Below, one piece after another: positions 1 through 12,768 of a DNA stretch of 64,000 nt. The notes below the pieces were generated by a model, which saw only the letters and a program-made list of their open reading frames with translations, did no database searches and had not been told where the DNA came from. The position numbers and the translations under genes are program-made. The DNA is taken from NCBI RefSeq assembly GCF_030272615.1, contig NC_081409.1:207993190-208057189 (forward strand). Direction: 5' to 3'. The stretch's first letter is position 1, and each line of letters begins with the position of its first letter. Source of the stretch: Cryptomeria japonica. Lineage: Eukaryota > Streptophyta > Pinopsida > Cupressales > Cupressaceae.

Positions 1-59
1 CCAGGTGATCCCAGGGAAGGATCTAGGAGCATAGACTAGGCTAGTCTATCCCAAACCCC

Positions 60-102
60 ATCCCATCACTCTCCCTCTCCATCCTCTCTCTTGCCCCTCT
101 CT

Positions 103-133
<31 letters not shown>

Positions 134-172
134 CCCCTTTCTCTCTCTCTCCCTCCCTCCCTTTTCCTTCAC
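60..172. repeat. CT/GA microsatellite
   Basis: Nearly pure polypyrimidine tract of CT and CCT units on the plus strand. The Arg/Glu-rich open frame read on the other strand is a by-product of the repeat and not a gene. Confidence 0.9.
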
Positions 173-347
173 ATTTTCTTTACTACAAGTAACACATACG
201 AGGTTTTGATAAGTTAAAAGTGCATACGGGGTACTGGGAATATGGATATTGGTCTGCTGAGCATTTTTAGGGACTAAAAGCGTGTACAGGGTTACTGAAC
301 ATACCACATACGTGGTTCTTGGACATACTTTTAGTTGCCCAATAGCC

Positions 348-382
348 TCAATGACCTCAAAAGAATTTTTTGAGGTCATTGA
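348..382. repeat. Perfect short hairpin (15-bp arms)
   Basis: Positions 348-362 and 368-382 are exact inverted repeats (TCAATGACCTCAAAA and its complement) with a 5-nt loop. No transposon end signature was recognised next to it. It lies about 250 bp upstream of the broken gene at 635-2190 and could be a terminal or regulatory structure of the element carrying that gene, but this is only positional inference. Confidence 0.6.
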
Positions 383-634
383 AGGCCCCATTGCAACTGT
401 TACTGCGCTTCTGTGACAATTTTATATGTAGAAGTAAGTGAAATTTTTGTTTTGCATGATTTCAAATGATTGAATTGTTGTTCTTATTAGTTTGGTCAAT
501 GCTATTGTGATTGTTTAATAATTTTGATTTAGAAAAAAATGATAATACTCAATTTTATGGTTATTTGATTGTTTAAGAACTTTTGTTTACATATATATGT
601 AATATGATTCTATTTAGGACAACCGGTATTAACG

Positions 635-2190
635 ATGGGAAAGAACAAGCGAGGAATGGTGGAACAATGATAGGCTGAAAAGGAAAGACAAAGGCAGTGT
701 ATGAAGAAATTACGTGACATAAGAATAATGGGACAAGAAGGTACATCATCCTTAACATCTCAATTAGATTTACCAAACGAACATAATGAAATTGAAGAAG
801 AGATCACAATGAATAATCAAACAAATGATGAAGATGCACCAACAACATTTGATTTACCATATGAACCTAATGCATGCAATGATGAACATACATCAACTCT
901 ATTTGATGCAATGAATGTACCTAATCCATGCAAGGCACCAATGTTAACACCTCCTAGAATCATTCGTAGGAAACTAAAGTATCTAATTGACATTGATGAG
1001 AATATTTTGAAGCCAATGCCCGATAAAAGGAATGAACGAACTTGTAGGAGAATGATTAAAAGAATATGGTAAAACTATTTTGAAAACTTAAATCAAACTG
1101 CAAGATGCCAATTAATTGTTGAAATGATTAAAAGTTTGAATTTTAGAGAGACAATGAAAATTCTAGGCCTAAGATCATCCGAAAGTAATAGTGAAAGAAC
1201 TATTGTGAGAAATCTATTTGATGCATATCAAACTATTGGTTCAAAATCACGTACTAAAGATTCTAATGTTACTCGACGTGTTATTTCATCAACCATAATG
1301 AGCAAGAAAAATAAAGATCATTTGATAAGAAAAACAAGTAAGTCATTAAACATAAGTAGAACAACATTACGTAAAGCATTAGATAGGTGGGAGAAAATAG
1401 AGGATCCTAACAATAATTCTCTTTGGGCGTTCTTGGGTAGACTACCACGCAAAGACAAGGTTGTTGTTTATGCACTAGAACATTAATTAAAACTTTTTGG
1501 CATGACAACAAAAGGGTTTCACCTAGCCAAAGAGATGTTGTTAGAAGGCGAATTGGATCTAGAAATCATGAGCCACATGCCAAACACTATTTGGATATGA
1601 CTCAAACAAAATTTTCTGAAAGATTCCTTCAAAAGTTTCTTCAAATAAGAATTAGTCAAATATTTTTTGAAATGGCAAAACCTTTTTATGTTAAGATTAA
1701 TCATGTACATACCACGTGTTGTTGTAGAATGCATATTGAATTTTCCATGCACTATGATATTTATCGTCATATATGTTTTACTTTGCACACTAACGATGTT
1801 TTGCAGGAATGCAATATACAACCACATTCTAAGTCACCAAGAGAATTTATTTCAAGTTTGTTATGTAAAAGAGATGATGGTTGCATTTATTATAAGATGA
1901 TGTGTTTGAAAGGTTCTTGTGTTACATGTGGTGGTTTGCAACATTTGCCAAGATGTCTACATTTGGATAGCACACATGAAATTGGTAAAAAACTAGTATC
2001 TTTTGGAAAGTACAAGACAATGACATATGAGGTTAAAGATGGAAAAGAATTGAAGAGATGTGAATTAGTGAAAAATGATATATGTGTAGCTGATTTTATG
2101 AGAATGTTTAAAGAGAAACTATTTTATGAGTACATAATGCATTATTGCAACTTGAAGTGGAAACTCCCTTTTAGACTTTTGATCTCATAA
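635..2190 (+). pseudogene. Broken gene of unidentified family (HTH-like segment plus CCCR cysteine cluster)
   Basis: A reading frame of about 515 codons can be followed from the ATG at 635. It opens MGKNKRGMVEQ and is interrupted by two adjacent stops at 668-673 and by a TAA at 1070-1072. It shifts frame near 1480-1490 and then runs open to a stop at 2188-2190. The N-terminal part is charged (KERQRQ-type) followed by an acidic Asn/Thr-rich stretch. Residues encoded near 1310-1410 look like a helix-turn-helix (SLNISRTTLRKALDRW). After the shift come RVSPSQRDVVRRRIGSR, then LDMTQTKFSERF and a cysteine cluster TCCCRMHIEF near 1715-1745, with further CVTCGG-type cysteines near 1918-1935. I recall similar unnamed proteins from early land plants, but this is memory and not a search. 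A DNA-transposon-encoded protein is the likeliest role (inference). The three stops and one frameshift make it non-functional. Confidence 0.6.
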
Positions 2191-4744
2191 CTTTTTTGCC
2201 AAATTGTCTAATTTTGGTGATTCCAACGATGTTGGAAAGGTATTGAGGATCTCTATTTAACCACCCAAGCACTTTTATCCTTTGTATTCCCTAGTACATT
2301 TTATTTCAGATATTACCTAATGGGTAACCTAAAGTGTTACTTGGACATATTGTCACTTTGAAAAGGTGCTATTTTGATCTTTGTACTTGATTTCAATTCC
2401 ATATCATTAGAAAATCAATTGTTGCTTCATATCTATTCTAGGGTTGTTCTAGATTGAGAGTTTTCCAATTGTTTCTTTCTAATGAGACTTATTCTATTTT
2501 CTTATTATGATTTCTATAAGACTCCCTCATTAAGAGTTTTCTAGTGTTTTTGCACACATGTATCTAGTCTTTTGATTCCTTAGATTCAGGGTTCTAGTGT
2601 TTACTCCATGGAGTGCTTTTAGTCCTTATTTGCAATAGGTTATCTCATTATGGGAGGTGGTGTCTCTCTTATTGATCCTTCAAATGAAAGTGGGATTGAT
2701 TGATATTGTGATGTATCTATTTCACTTTCTTTTAGAATTGGTTGGAGGACACATTTCTATTATCTTTTTTAAGTTTGGTTCAAGGACATACACATTTGAT
2801 GGGTTATCTCTCCTCTTTGATGACATATTTAGTTGTCATATTTGGGCCAAAGCATGGAGTTGTGTCACACTTTGGGCCAACGGAGGGTAGTTTGGTTGAA
2901 CTACCCCTGGGCCGCGTGGTGCCACGTGGTGCCTACGTGGCACTGAGAGTCCGACTGAACTCAGTTCGGCCGGACTCCCCTAGTTCAAATGACGCCATAA
3001 AAAAATAATTTAATTTTTTTTTAATGTTAGAACTAAGGGTAGTCCGACCAGACTATCCTATGTGTCATGTGGCGTGGCACAAAAAAGGTCAAAAACTCTG
3101 TATTTCTGAAACTTTTCACGTTTGCTCAATTTTTCTTCATGCAAAATATTTTTTTACAAAAATCGAAAAATACCCTTTGGTAGAGCTCGAAGTCACAAAT
3201 CTAGAGATATAATTTTTTTAGTATTTTGATTAATTTTAATATTTTTAATTAATTAAACATTGAGAGTAGCTTTTTAAAGTTCAAAAAGAGGCTAATTAGA
3301 AATTAAAAAAAAATATTTTTCACTAGGTGAGAGAATCTTCTCGAAAAGGGTTTTTTTTGGGGGGGGTTAATGATAAATTTAGTAGTCAAAAGGTAAGGCC
3401 AAACAAAAACTATCAAATTTAGCTATGTCCGACTTCAAAATATTATAACGAGAAAAATATACATCAATTTTTTTAAAATTTTTTTTTTTAACACTGCATA
3501 TATATATTCTCTATTTGGAAAAAAAAATCAGAACAAAATAAGTCCATTTTCATTTTTTTTTGTGGCGCCAACTAGAACCCCTGATTTTTAGCATTTTTTA
3601 GCAATGAAAAATCTGTATTTGAATTTATAAAAAAAATATCAATTTTTCTCCAATTTTTTTTTTTAAATAATAAACATAAATTTCATTCATATTTCTACAT
3701 TTGATCAGTTTACATCATTTCAATATTCAATTTAGAAATGTCACTTTTATGTGGTCAAAGTTAAACAATTTTAGTTGTGTTGGCTTATTCCTTTATAAAA
3801 GTGTGACACAACATTGTGCTTTTACCCATTTGTCTTTGGAGCTTGTTCTACATCAGTTTCTACATAGTTCCCATTTTGTCACCTATACCTAATTGGATTA
3901 TGGCATCATCATCTTACTTGGACAAGGAGAAACATGAGTACTATTTAGAGACATCATCATCATCATTCTTGAATGGCAAGCATTCTTGCATTTGTACTTG
4001 GTTTTGTTTCTTCCTATGGGAGATGAGTTGTTTGTAAGCATTGGACCATTTTTTTCTAAACACTTACCTTTTGGATGCAATGGTAGGTATATTTTGACTC
4101 AAATTCTCTGAAGTGATAGCTACCTTATGGATTTGGCAACCACATCACATTTTTAAACCCTCATAGATATGGCCATATATGTCCAATTTGGATGAAGCAA
4201 AAAGAAAAACTGAATTTCTTGAACTCTCTGAGCTCAATGATGTGCTCATATATACACTAAAAATCTCTAATTTTTACTTGAAATACAAAGAGAAAAATAG
4301 GAAACCCCCTAGATATGATATTCCAATCTAGGTTTTCTGATTCTTTAGATCATCATTCAATGAAAGAAAAGAGTGTACTCAACTTTTCAAAATATACCAA
4401 TATTTTCAAACTATATATCTCAAATAATATTAACAAGAAGTGATCCCATAAAATCTAATACCATGTAAGATTTGGTATGTAATGCTCTATACCATGCAAT
4501 ATTGGTTGAAGATTATGACCACCCAAGATCTAGGTATTTCATGGAAGCACAAGAGAGATCAATTATGAAAAAATAATGCTATTCTATCAAAGGATGCAAA
4601 TGATAGATTACAATAGATTGAATTAATTTAATGAGATTACAAAGGAGACCCCTTAGTTATATAGGCCAAGGTGAACATAGGATTGCATAAGATTATGATT
4701 TGTCTTAATATTATGACTTAAGACATAAAGTGATAAGTTTCCTA
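2191..4744. other. AT-rich intergenic stretch, no gene seen
   Basis: No convincing coding frame. It contains homopolymer A/T runs near 3000-3700, a short GC-richer patch near 2890-2980 with CCACGTGG-like words, and a CATCAT run near 3903-3967. Nothing was recognised as a gene or a bounded element. Confidence 0.6.
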
Positions 4745-4749
4745 TGTGT

Positions 4750-7700
4750 TGTTAGACACAATGTGCCACTGAGAGGGGGGTGAATCAGTGGTTTACAAAC
4801 TTTTCCCTTTATCTATCCTATGTGTGTATATCGATTATCACATCTAACAAAAAGAAGACTTACCAGTTCGACGAGAGACTATCACAAATGAAATCACACA
4901 TGAAAGAACATCACATAACACCAACATATACGAGGAAAACCCAAGATGGGAAAAACCTCAGTGAGAATTGCTGCTAGAGTCTACTGCTCCAATCCAGCCT
5001 CACAATGAAACTCTGATTACAATATTTAGGGCACCAACCCCTGATTTAGGGAACCAACCTGTAAAGCGGAAAATCGAACCATAGGTGTTCCCCCACTCCA
5101 AGGAGAGAGAAAGGAGGTCACTAGGATTGACAGTTTTCACTTAGGAGAGACTTTACATTCAAAAGAGGGGTTGAAAATCACAAGATCCAATCCCACACAA
5201 TGCAAGATTGAATTCTAAATGAGTTTCAAGGGTTGAGACAACAAGGATACCCTCTTTTGTAAAGAATGTAGATAGAAGGATTGAACTAGGAGTGTATGTA
5301 AAAGTAAGAAAGATTCGCTTGTAGACGGAGAGAGGGACACGGGATGAAGCTACGGACCTGAAATTAGCAGTAAAATGTCGAGATGATGCTGTCCTGCAAG
5401 TTTGAGCGAAAGTTGACGGGATGATGGCGCTCGGAGTGCACACGGTCCTCCGAAAAATCCGCGAAACGAAGGGGGATCTGTTTGTCTCTGCACAAGGATT
5501 CCAGATCTTCAATTACAGCCACGTACCTGCAACCTACACACAGAAAAGAGAGGACGATTGGGGGGTTAGGGATTAGGGGTTGGCCTTCAGGTCAAACCCC
5601 GGTTTTGGAATTAACCAAGAAATGAGAATGCTATAAATGTAAATGTTTGTAATGTAATCAAGTACTGATACCTTGTTGTAAGAATGTTTGTATTCTTACA
5701 TGCGAAGGTGTAATGATGTTGTATGTTGTAGGTGATCTCCTCTTCAATTGTTGAATCCTTGTCTTGAATGCAACACCTAGCCTTGAATGGAGACCTAGAA
5801 TGCTCAATTGCTTGAAGGAATGCTTGAATGCTTGAATGTTTGAATGTTTACCTATCGCTTCCGCCTCTTGCATACATATGTTTTTTTCGCCCTCCTTTCT
5901 GGGAGGGGAAATGTAGTTTATATACTTGTCAATTAGGATCAGGAGACTGATTTTTCCGACCTTAGGCCGACCTAGGAGCATTATTTTCCAAATTGCAAAC
6001 TTGAAGACCCGATGCCCAACAAGAGACCGGGCCCAAAATAGGGCCAGGGACCAGGGCGCTGGGCACCATGGTCCTGAGGGACCAAGGCGCTAGGCGCCAT
6101 GGTCCCACCTCCCGGGACAGTAGGGTGCAAGGAGGATTAGGCCAAGGTGCAGAAAGATGCAGTTTTTGATGTCGTAAACAGGTTTTGGGGTCTCCATTCA
6201 GGTTCAACGTTGCGCCACCATCGTGAAGACCCAAATGCAGTCGAAATTGCAAGTGTCACAATTTTACGACGCTACACAACCCAAGGAGCACCAATCCCTA
6301 ATTTAGGGCACCAACATAAGGAGCACCAATCCCTGCTTTAGGGTACCAACCCAAGGAGCTACAACCCTTGCACTGAGCTCCAACTGAGTGGTCTACTACG
6401 AGTATATTCAATTACAAAAGAAATAGTCTTGTTACAAATGAATTTTGTAACTCTTCTACAACTCCCTTATCAGTTGTCCTCTCTCCAATTCTCTGTCGGT
6501 TCTCTGCTCACCTCTCAACTGCAACCCTATCTCCTGATGCAACTTACTCTCTGTTGCACCTTCATTGGTTCAATCTCTTCTTCTTCTTCTTTATCAATTC
6601 TCTCTCTCTGTCGATTTTGCTCTCTGTCGCACTGCTGCTACTCACCACCAGTCTTGATAACTTAGGGAAATGTCTATCATCCGATCCTTGTCAGTTCTCA
6701 ACTTACCTTCTTTGCCATCATCTATGATTCTTCTCTGTCGGTTTGGTCACTACCGGTTTACTCCTCTGTCAGACTCAATGGTTGACTGCCAGTTGCCTCA
6801 CTGTTGCTGGTTGAACTCTTCAACCCTGTTCTTCCTCACACTCAGTCTCTTCTTCTTCTTATTGAGCACTTGATTGAATTCCCTTCTTCAGCAACAACAC
6901 CCTCTCATTCAGCGACAGACCTTCATTGATTTTGGCTTGCATATTTATAATCTGGTTTTCCTGCCAAAAAAAAATTCAAACTTCAAGCAGTTAGGGTTTC
7001 TTCATCGACCTCGAGGCAACCAAATCTAATTAGTTCTCCTTCCAAAGATCAACCTCCTACAATGGATCAATCAACTCCACCAATTGTGTGGCTTCAAATA
7101 CATATTTGCTAAGTTTAGCAAACACGACTTCCTCTTCGGTATGTACTTGTCAAATACCTATGAAGTGATCATGCAGATAGATTCACCTACCCTGATCAAC
7201 ACCTGGACACTCGGCCTCGATCATGAAGTCATCCAATCAGATCTTTTTCCTCTGATTAGTCTCGAGTCGCACTCTTTTGCTCCTCGACCCGTGAATCACG
7301 CTATTGACATAAATGTCGGCCTGTCACCATCTACCTCGCTGACAACACATTCACCGACCTGTGCATGCATGCAACACCAACTCCACGTAGCCACTATGTT
7401 GGCATCCACCTTTGCTAGGTCATTTATGTTGTTCAGGATAGGATCACTGACCAACCTCAAAACTAGGTTCATCTACTGGTTCACAAACCCTATCAGTTAT
7501 ACCCTAACCGGTTTGCCATCACCTTGCACTTGGCTTCTCTTCCGGTGGAGCACCTTTGCCGATTGTCAAACATATCAATCCACCATATACTCATCTTCAT
7601 CAGGCAGGAGCACATCACGTAGCTTCTTTTCTTTCTTACCGGTTCTCATACCTACCGGTAGGCACCCTTGAGGACACCATGTCATCAACCTTCAATGGTT

Positions 7701-8559
7701 TCCGTCTCAGGAATCTGTATGCCGGATGCACTCTCTATCTGCAGTTTCTCAACCTTTCCTTCTTCATCATCATCCCAGACCATATCTCAACTGGTTTGTC
7801 AAAGTGACAACCATATCCTTCAATCTCTGTATTGGCAGCTCAACATGTTACCTTTGCAGATCCGGTACACATCCTTGATCTCATGCACCTAAGGCAACTT
7901 AGTGTTTCACCAAATCATCCGGTGTAAGCCTTCAATCATATGCCTTCTACTCTTCTCTCTTATCTCAGAGGATTATGATGCATTCCATGCATAATAGTAG
8001 ATAAGATCCACTTACCGGTGGGAGTGGATCCTTGTCATTTGCATTCTGCAATGCACCAATGTGGCTTCCCTGTTTGAGTAGCATATCTTCAAACAGGCAC
8101 ATGTGATTTAGTTGGGGCACATTCACTGTCAGTCATCTCTTCAAATGGTGATTGCATCTTTATCTGGTGGAGTCATGTTGTTTGACATCCACATAGCATA
8201 CTGGTGGCTTGTACATACTTCTCCTCCGGTGTTGATGTGATTTAGATAACATTCCCCCTCTTCATCACAATCAACTGCCCAACATCTTGCTCTCTTATAG
8301 ATGTCATCACTTACCGGTTGTTATATCATACCGGTCTCCTGTCCATATCTTCAACAACAAGTCAAACATTAACTTGTGTACCAGTGACTCCAATGGTCAT
8401 TGTACTGAATGACATTCTCTCCCTTACCGATGACCTGCAATACTAGGTGACATCAAAGATACCACATCCGGTATGTATCAATGATAGTGTTGCACATACA
8501 ACTCTTATACCGGTAGCCATCCTATACAGGTTGACATCAATGACAACACAATGCCAACA
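4750..8559 (-). mobile_element. Solo LTR, copia-type, interrupted by a nested solo LTR
   Basis: The left end starts TGTTAGACAC and carries the box CTGAGAGGGGGGTGAATCAG, which is also found at the ends of the LTRs at 36800, 41945 and 49933. The right end carries TTGACATCAATGACAA and finishes CCAACA. Both sides are flanked by TGTGT (4745-4749 and 8560-8564), a 5-bp target duplication. No internal domain or second LTR is present, so this is a solo LTR left by LTR-LTR recombination. Removing the nested insertion at 5060-6276 and its duplicated target leaves about 2.59 kb, close to the 2.34-2.40 kb LTRs of the complete copia element at 41945-52331. Orientation is minus by comparison with that element. 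The right half is unusually rich in CCGGT words. Confidence 0.85.
5060..6276 (-). mobile_element. Nested solo LTR, gypsy-like
   Basis: Sequence starting TGTAAAGCGG and ending GACGCTACA, flanked on both sides by CAACC (5055-5059 and 6277-6281). It interrupts the ACCAACC-rich part of the outer LTR, whose sequence resumes directly after it. The TG...CA termini, the 5-bp duplication and the end ACGACGCTACA, which resembles ACGACACTACA at the end of the LTRs of the 53000-61314 element, support a solo LTR of a related gypsy-like family. An internal segment near 6040-6105 repeats a GGCGC(T)xGGCxCCATGGTCC motif twice. Minus orientation is inferred from the similarity to those LTRs. Confidence 0.85.
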
Positions 8560-8901
8560 TGTGTACCCTAACTAAACATAATCAACATGTATAAAGAGGG
8601 CATATGTGATGAACTAGCTAGGTAACACACCCCTTTCATACCAACAAAAACTATTTATTGACAAGTAAAATGTAAATAAATATTCAATTGAATTCAATTT
8701 TGTTGTCAACTAAATTGGTTAATTTAGTAAAGATGTAAACTTTAGTAGTCTCTCCAAATTAAAAATTTTTGGTCTCCAATAAAAGAAAAAGGTTCATCAA
8801 TCAAGAGTTTTTTGACATCTAAACTTGGGCTGTAAATAAGGTACTTATGCCTTTACCTTAAGAATGTGCCAATTGGCATCAAGTAATATAGTGAAATTTT
8901 A

Positions 8902-8963
8902 ATTTTTGGTATGCAATAGTTGATGATAGAAGATTTTTGGTATGCAATAGTTGATGATAGAAG
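8902..8963. repeat. 31-bp perfect tandem duplication
   Basis: The unit ATTTTTGGTATGCAATAG... occurs twice head to tail with a 31-bp period. The copies are identical, which suggests a recent slippage or end-joining event. Confidence 0.85.
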
Positions 8964-11295
8964 ATGATGTTAATTGACTCATTACATCTTAGACTACTTT
9001 AAAAAGTTTTGTTTTAATTCAAATTGGCACTTAGATATTTTATGTATAATCTCATTTGAAATTGGATTTAGATGCTAATGCTTAGTAATTCACTATATTT
9101 TAACCTTTTCACAATTAAATAATTCATAGACATTAAAATATAATTTGATGTATTATTATTTATTTTAATATTTTAAGGTTAATGAAATTTAGTAATACTT
9201 CAATTATTGGATAGCTCTTCATTTGTTTGTCATCATAAATTTAATCTCCTTAAGAAAAAGGATAATTATTTCGATGTATAATTAGTCTTAATTATTTTTC
9301 TTTAAGTTCCTTTCAAAAGACAAATTATAGTTTATATGTGATGAACATTTTTGAATTTTCTTTATTTCTAATTAATAAATATTCAAACTTAATCAATATT
9401 TAAATATAACCTTTTAGTATTTGGTAACAATGTTGCCTTTGGTTCAATTTATGGATGATGTCGTACCTCCTGAAGTATTGCAATTATAGCGTAATATAGA
9501 TACAACAACAATGTCTACAACATCATCCTTATAAATGATCAAGAAGAAATAAGGGAGATCCTATTAATTAAAATCCACATAATGGGTAATTTTCCTTGAA
9601 CCATAAACTAAGAAAGAGCAATTGAATGAATAAATTAATGTTTGATAAATTGAGAAAATCACCACCATCATATAAATTCATAGAGAAGAAGATTTACCCT
9701 CAACAAAGAATTAGAAAATCCATCTTATAATTTCAATGGGAGAACATAACTATTATCCTAGATCTTCTACAAAATGGGGCTATCAGATCTAGTGCAAGAA
9801 GAATTTTATTCTATTTTAATAGTATTAAGAAATAGATTAAATTAATAGACACATGTGTTGGTTGTGATGAATAGATACTTTAATTATAAATATTTTCATG
9901 GGTAGCATTCCAAATGGAAATATCTAGGGGAAAAAGAGTTCCTAAAAAGAGTTGTGTAACCACATAAACAATTCACATCAAACATAATTTAGAAAATATA
10001 CTACATATATATTACACCTTGATCTTCTTGGAAGCAATGTATGTAGCTAGTCTAGAGAATGAAGGAGGTTCCCAATATGTAGTTCTTCAATTACAAGTTT
10101 GGGAAAGTATCCATGAAAGGTATTATCAACTTAATGATTCATTTTAATTATTCTTCACTTGAGAGAATCATTTGATAGAACCTAAGGGTGAAATCACTAA
10201 AATAAATTACAAAATAAAACATATTTGTTGTATACCTGAAAGAAACCTAGATGGATTACTTGATTCCTTGAGGCTTTAGGCCAAATTCTCAGTTGACTCT
10301 ATGTTTTATGCATATATATTTAAATATACATGTAAAAGACAACAACCTTAATGCATTCCCAATAAGGGAGTGTAGACTTCAATGAGTGACTTAAGATCCA
10401 AAATGTCTCGATAAGTCTAATACTCTAGACAAAGCATAAGCCTACCCTATATGAACAGATTCATATCCCATTTGGATATATTTCTATTTTGAATGGATAG
10501 AGGGATACTTGTCCTACATGGAAAGATGTCTAACTCCTACATGGTTGGATGTTTGTTTTGAGTGGACAAATACATATCATGTATGGATTGAAGTACATAA
10601 GTATATTAAAAAATTTAGAAAAAATATAATAAAAATAAATTAAAATCTAGTGATAATTTTGGGTCTAATGGTTGGGTCCTTAGATGTGGTATCAAAGAAG
10701 GGTTTGAAGCAATAAGTTGAGCCTACTGCAACTTTCCATGATACTCCATTAAATTGGTGTAGGAAGCATTTTTGCATACCTTTCTTTCTTTCACTAGACA
10801 TACAACATTCTTGCATGTTATATTTGATCTTGTTTCAGTATTTTTGAGTCAATGCACCTAAGGGTCTAACTAAGGAGAATATATTTCTTAACTAGTTTAG
10901 TACATTCCCTAAAGGTGTTTGTAAACACCACACACTTCTTACTATGATCTTTGTAGATTCAAAATTTGAGGTGAAGTATTATCTCTAGTCAGATTTCTAC
11001 GAATTCATCTTTGAAATATATGCCAATGGTCATGCATCATTCCACTTCTATAAACATAGAAATTAGTTACATAGATGTAGATCTAAAGTACAATCAATTT
11101 ACAAATTTTGAAAAACTAATCTAAATAAAACCCTAATTTTTAATACATTAACAAATACATTCTTAACATTTTCAACAATACACTCTATTATCAAACCCCG
11201 ACCAAAATATTATATTCAAATGAAATCAATATTTAATCATTTCCAATCCAAACTTACATGTCCAAACCAATTCCGTTATCTATTTTTTATTCAAT

Positions 11296-11650
11296 AGATC
11301 TAAATTGTCTATATATATATATGATTTGCTCCCTCACAAGGACTAACAACCCTTTTTTTTTCTTAAATTAAAAAGTGTAGTCATCATCCTCGGAAACATA
11401 TCATTCAATATGGTCCAAGAACGTAAAGTACAGACATTATTGAACTTTAACTTTGTTTAAACTTTAGAAAACATAAACGATCTACCTATATATATCTGAT
11501 TTGCTCCCAATTAATGACTTTTTTTTTTATTATTATTAAATTAAAACTTATAGTCATCATCCTCAAACATATGATTCAGTATGGCCCAAGAACGTAAAGT
11601 GTGGAAGTTATCAAACTTTTAACTTTGTTTAGACTTTAGAAGACATGAAT
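11296..11650. repeat. Diverged tandem duplication of about 175 bp
   Basis: Two head-to-tail copies share the order TATATATATxTGATTTGCTCCC, a T-rich run, AGTCATCATCCTC, CCAAGAACGTAAAGT and AACTTTGTTTA. The second copy starts near 11471. The copies differ by several substitutions and short indels. Confidence 0.75.
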
Positions 11651-12260
11651 GTGAAGGATTGGCACATTATTGAACTCATTCAATCTCAAGGATAATAATT
11701 AATGATAAATTGAATGAGCCAAATCCGTTGGGAATTGTAAGCAACAATGATGCCCATTCTTGTCGCCCCCACCCTCTTGACCTAATTTTTGCCTAGATGC
11801 AATCTCATTCGCTTTATTTTCACTTTTTTTGCACAGTGATAAAATCTTTATCCTCAAAAGCCGCAAAGAAGACGAATCCTTCTTCCTTTCTCTCTCCCCA
11901 CTCAAAAAGCTTCCGGCCCATCTCCACTGGTACAACTTTACAACTTCTTTTCAGATAATGTAACTTCATAAAAAATACAAAGCAAACGGACCCATCTGAT
12001 AATGAAGGTCAGGGAGAAACAGAAATCATGAAAAGTTATACGGACCAAAAGATTCTGTCTATATTTTGCGTACGTGAAATCATGTAATGGACGGTGATCC
12101 AAATTGAGATCAGATTTGAATGTCGAATCTATGAGTTTGAGTCGACAACAAAAGATCACATCAACTTTCTCTATAGTTTTTACAGTGTATTGATTGGAGA
12201 GGTTATCTGCATTGAACTGTGAAAGTAGAATTTATTGCGGAATGATTTAATTTAGTTGAA

Positions 12261-12480
12261 AATTTGTAGTTTAAGTGGTTGAGTATAATTTGTTACCATG
12301 ATGTTATAATTTCTGATTTATCTTATTCACCAAGGTTCAAGCTTTGGGAGGTGCTATGGGTCAAGCTCAGTCTTTGGGTGACTTTGATGGATGTGATTCC
12401 TTTGCTTATTGTCGCTTAACGGCTTTTGATTTGGATGTATACTTGTATATCATGTTGTACTCTACAAATGCAATTTAGAT
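12261..12480 (+). mobile_element. tRNA-derived SINE, copy 1
   Basis: Contains the family order: TAGTTTAAGTGG (A-box-like), a CACCAAGGTTCAAGCTTTGG box (B-box-like), GGGTCAAGCTCAGTC, GACTTTGATGGATG, a TTGCTxATxGTCGCTTA segment and a 3' TTGTACTCTAC end. Diverged, with no coding capacity. Confidence 0.65.
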
Positions 12481-12537
12481 GTGAGAGTATAATTTATTAC
12501 AAACTAATTTGAGGTTATATTAAAAATATTCTATTTA

Positions 12538-12735
12538 GTTAGAAGGTTGTAGTTTAATTGGTTGAGTACAATTTGTTGGGATGATGTTATGGTCTCTGAT
12601 TATCCTATCCACCAAGGCTCAAGCTTTGGGAGGTGTGATGGATCAAGTTGAATCCTTGGGCAACTTCGATAGATGAGATCCCCTTGCTCATAGTCGCTTA
12701 GCTAAAGAACAATTTTTTATTTAGATGTATTACAA
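12538..12735 (+). mobile_element. tRNA-derived SINE, copy 2
   Basis: The A box TAGTTTAATTGG at 12550-12561 fits the pol III internal promoter consensus. A B-box-like GGCTCAAGCTT follows near 12616. The downstream body matches copies 1, 3, 4 and 6 (GATGGATCAAGTT, AGATCCCCTTGCTCATAGTCGC). Confidence 0.7.
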
Positions 12736-12768
12736 AATAATTTGAGTTTATATTAAAATATTATGTTA

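Larger units (their letters stand above)
8565..12260. other. AT-rich intergenic stretch with small tandem duplications
   Basis: No coding frame of substance. The two tandem duplications listed separately are the only clear structure. A TGGTATCAAAG word near 10690 resembles a degraded initiator-Met primer binding site, but no matching LTR end was recognised. Confidence 0.55.

Noticed and set aside
6429-7892. Plus-strand frames of 60-195 codons
   Set aside because: They lie inside the 4750-8559 solo LTR, which is non-coding, and show no protein motif.
10640-10710. Primer binding site (TGGTATCAAAG) of a further LTR element
   Set aside because: One mismatch in the core, and no LTR end or partner LTR recognised on either side.
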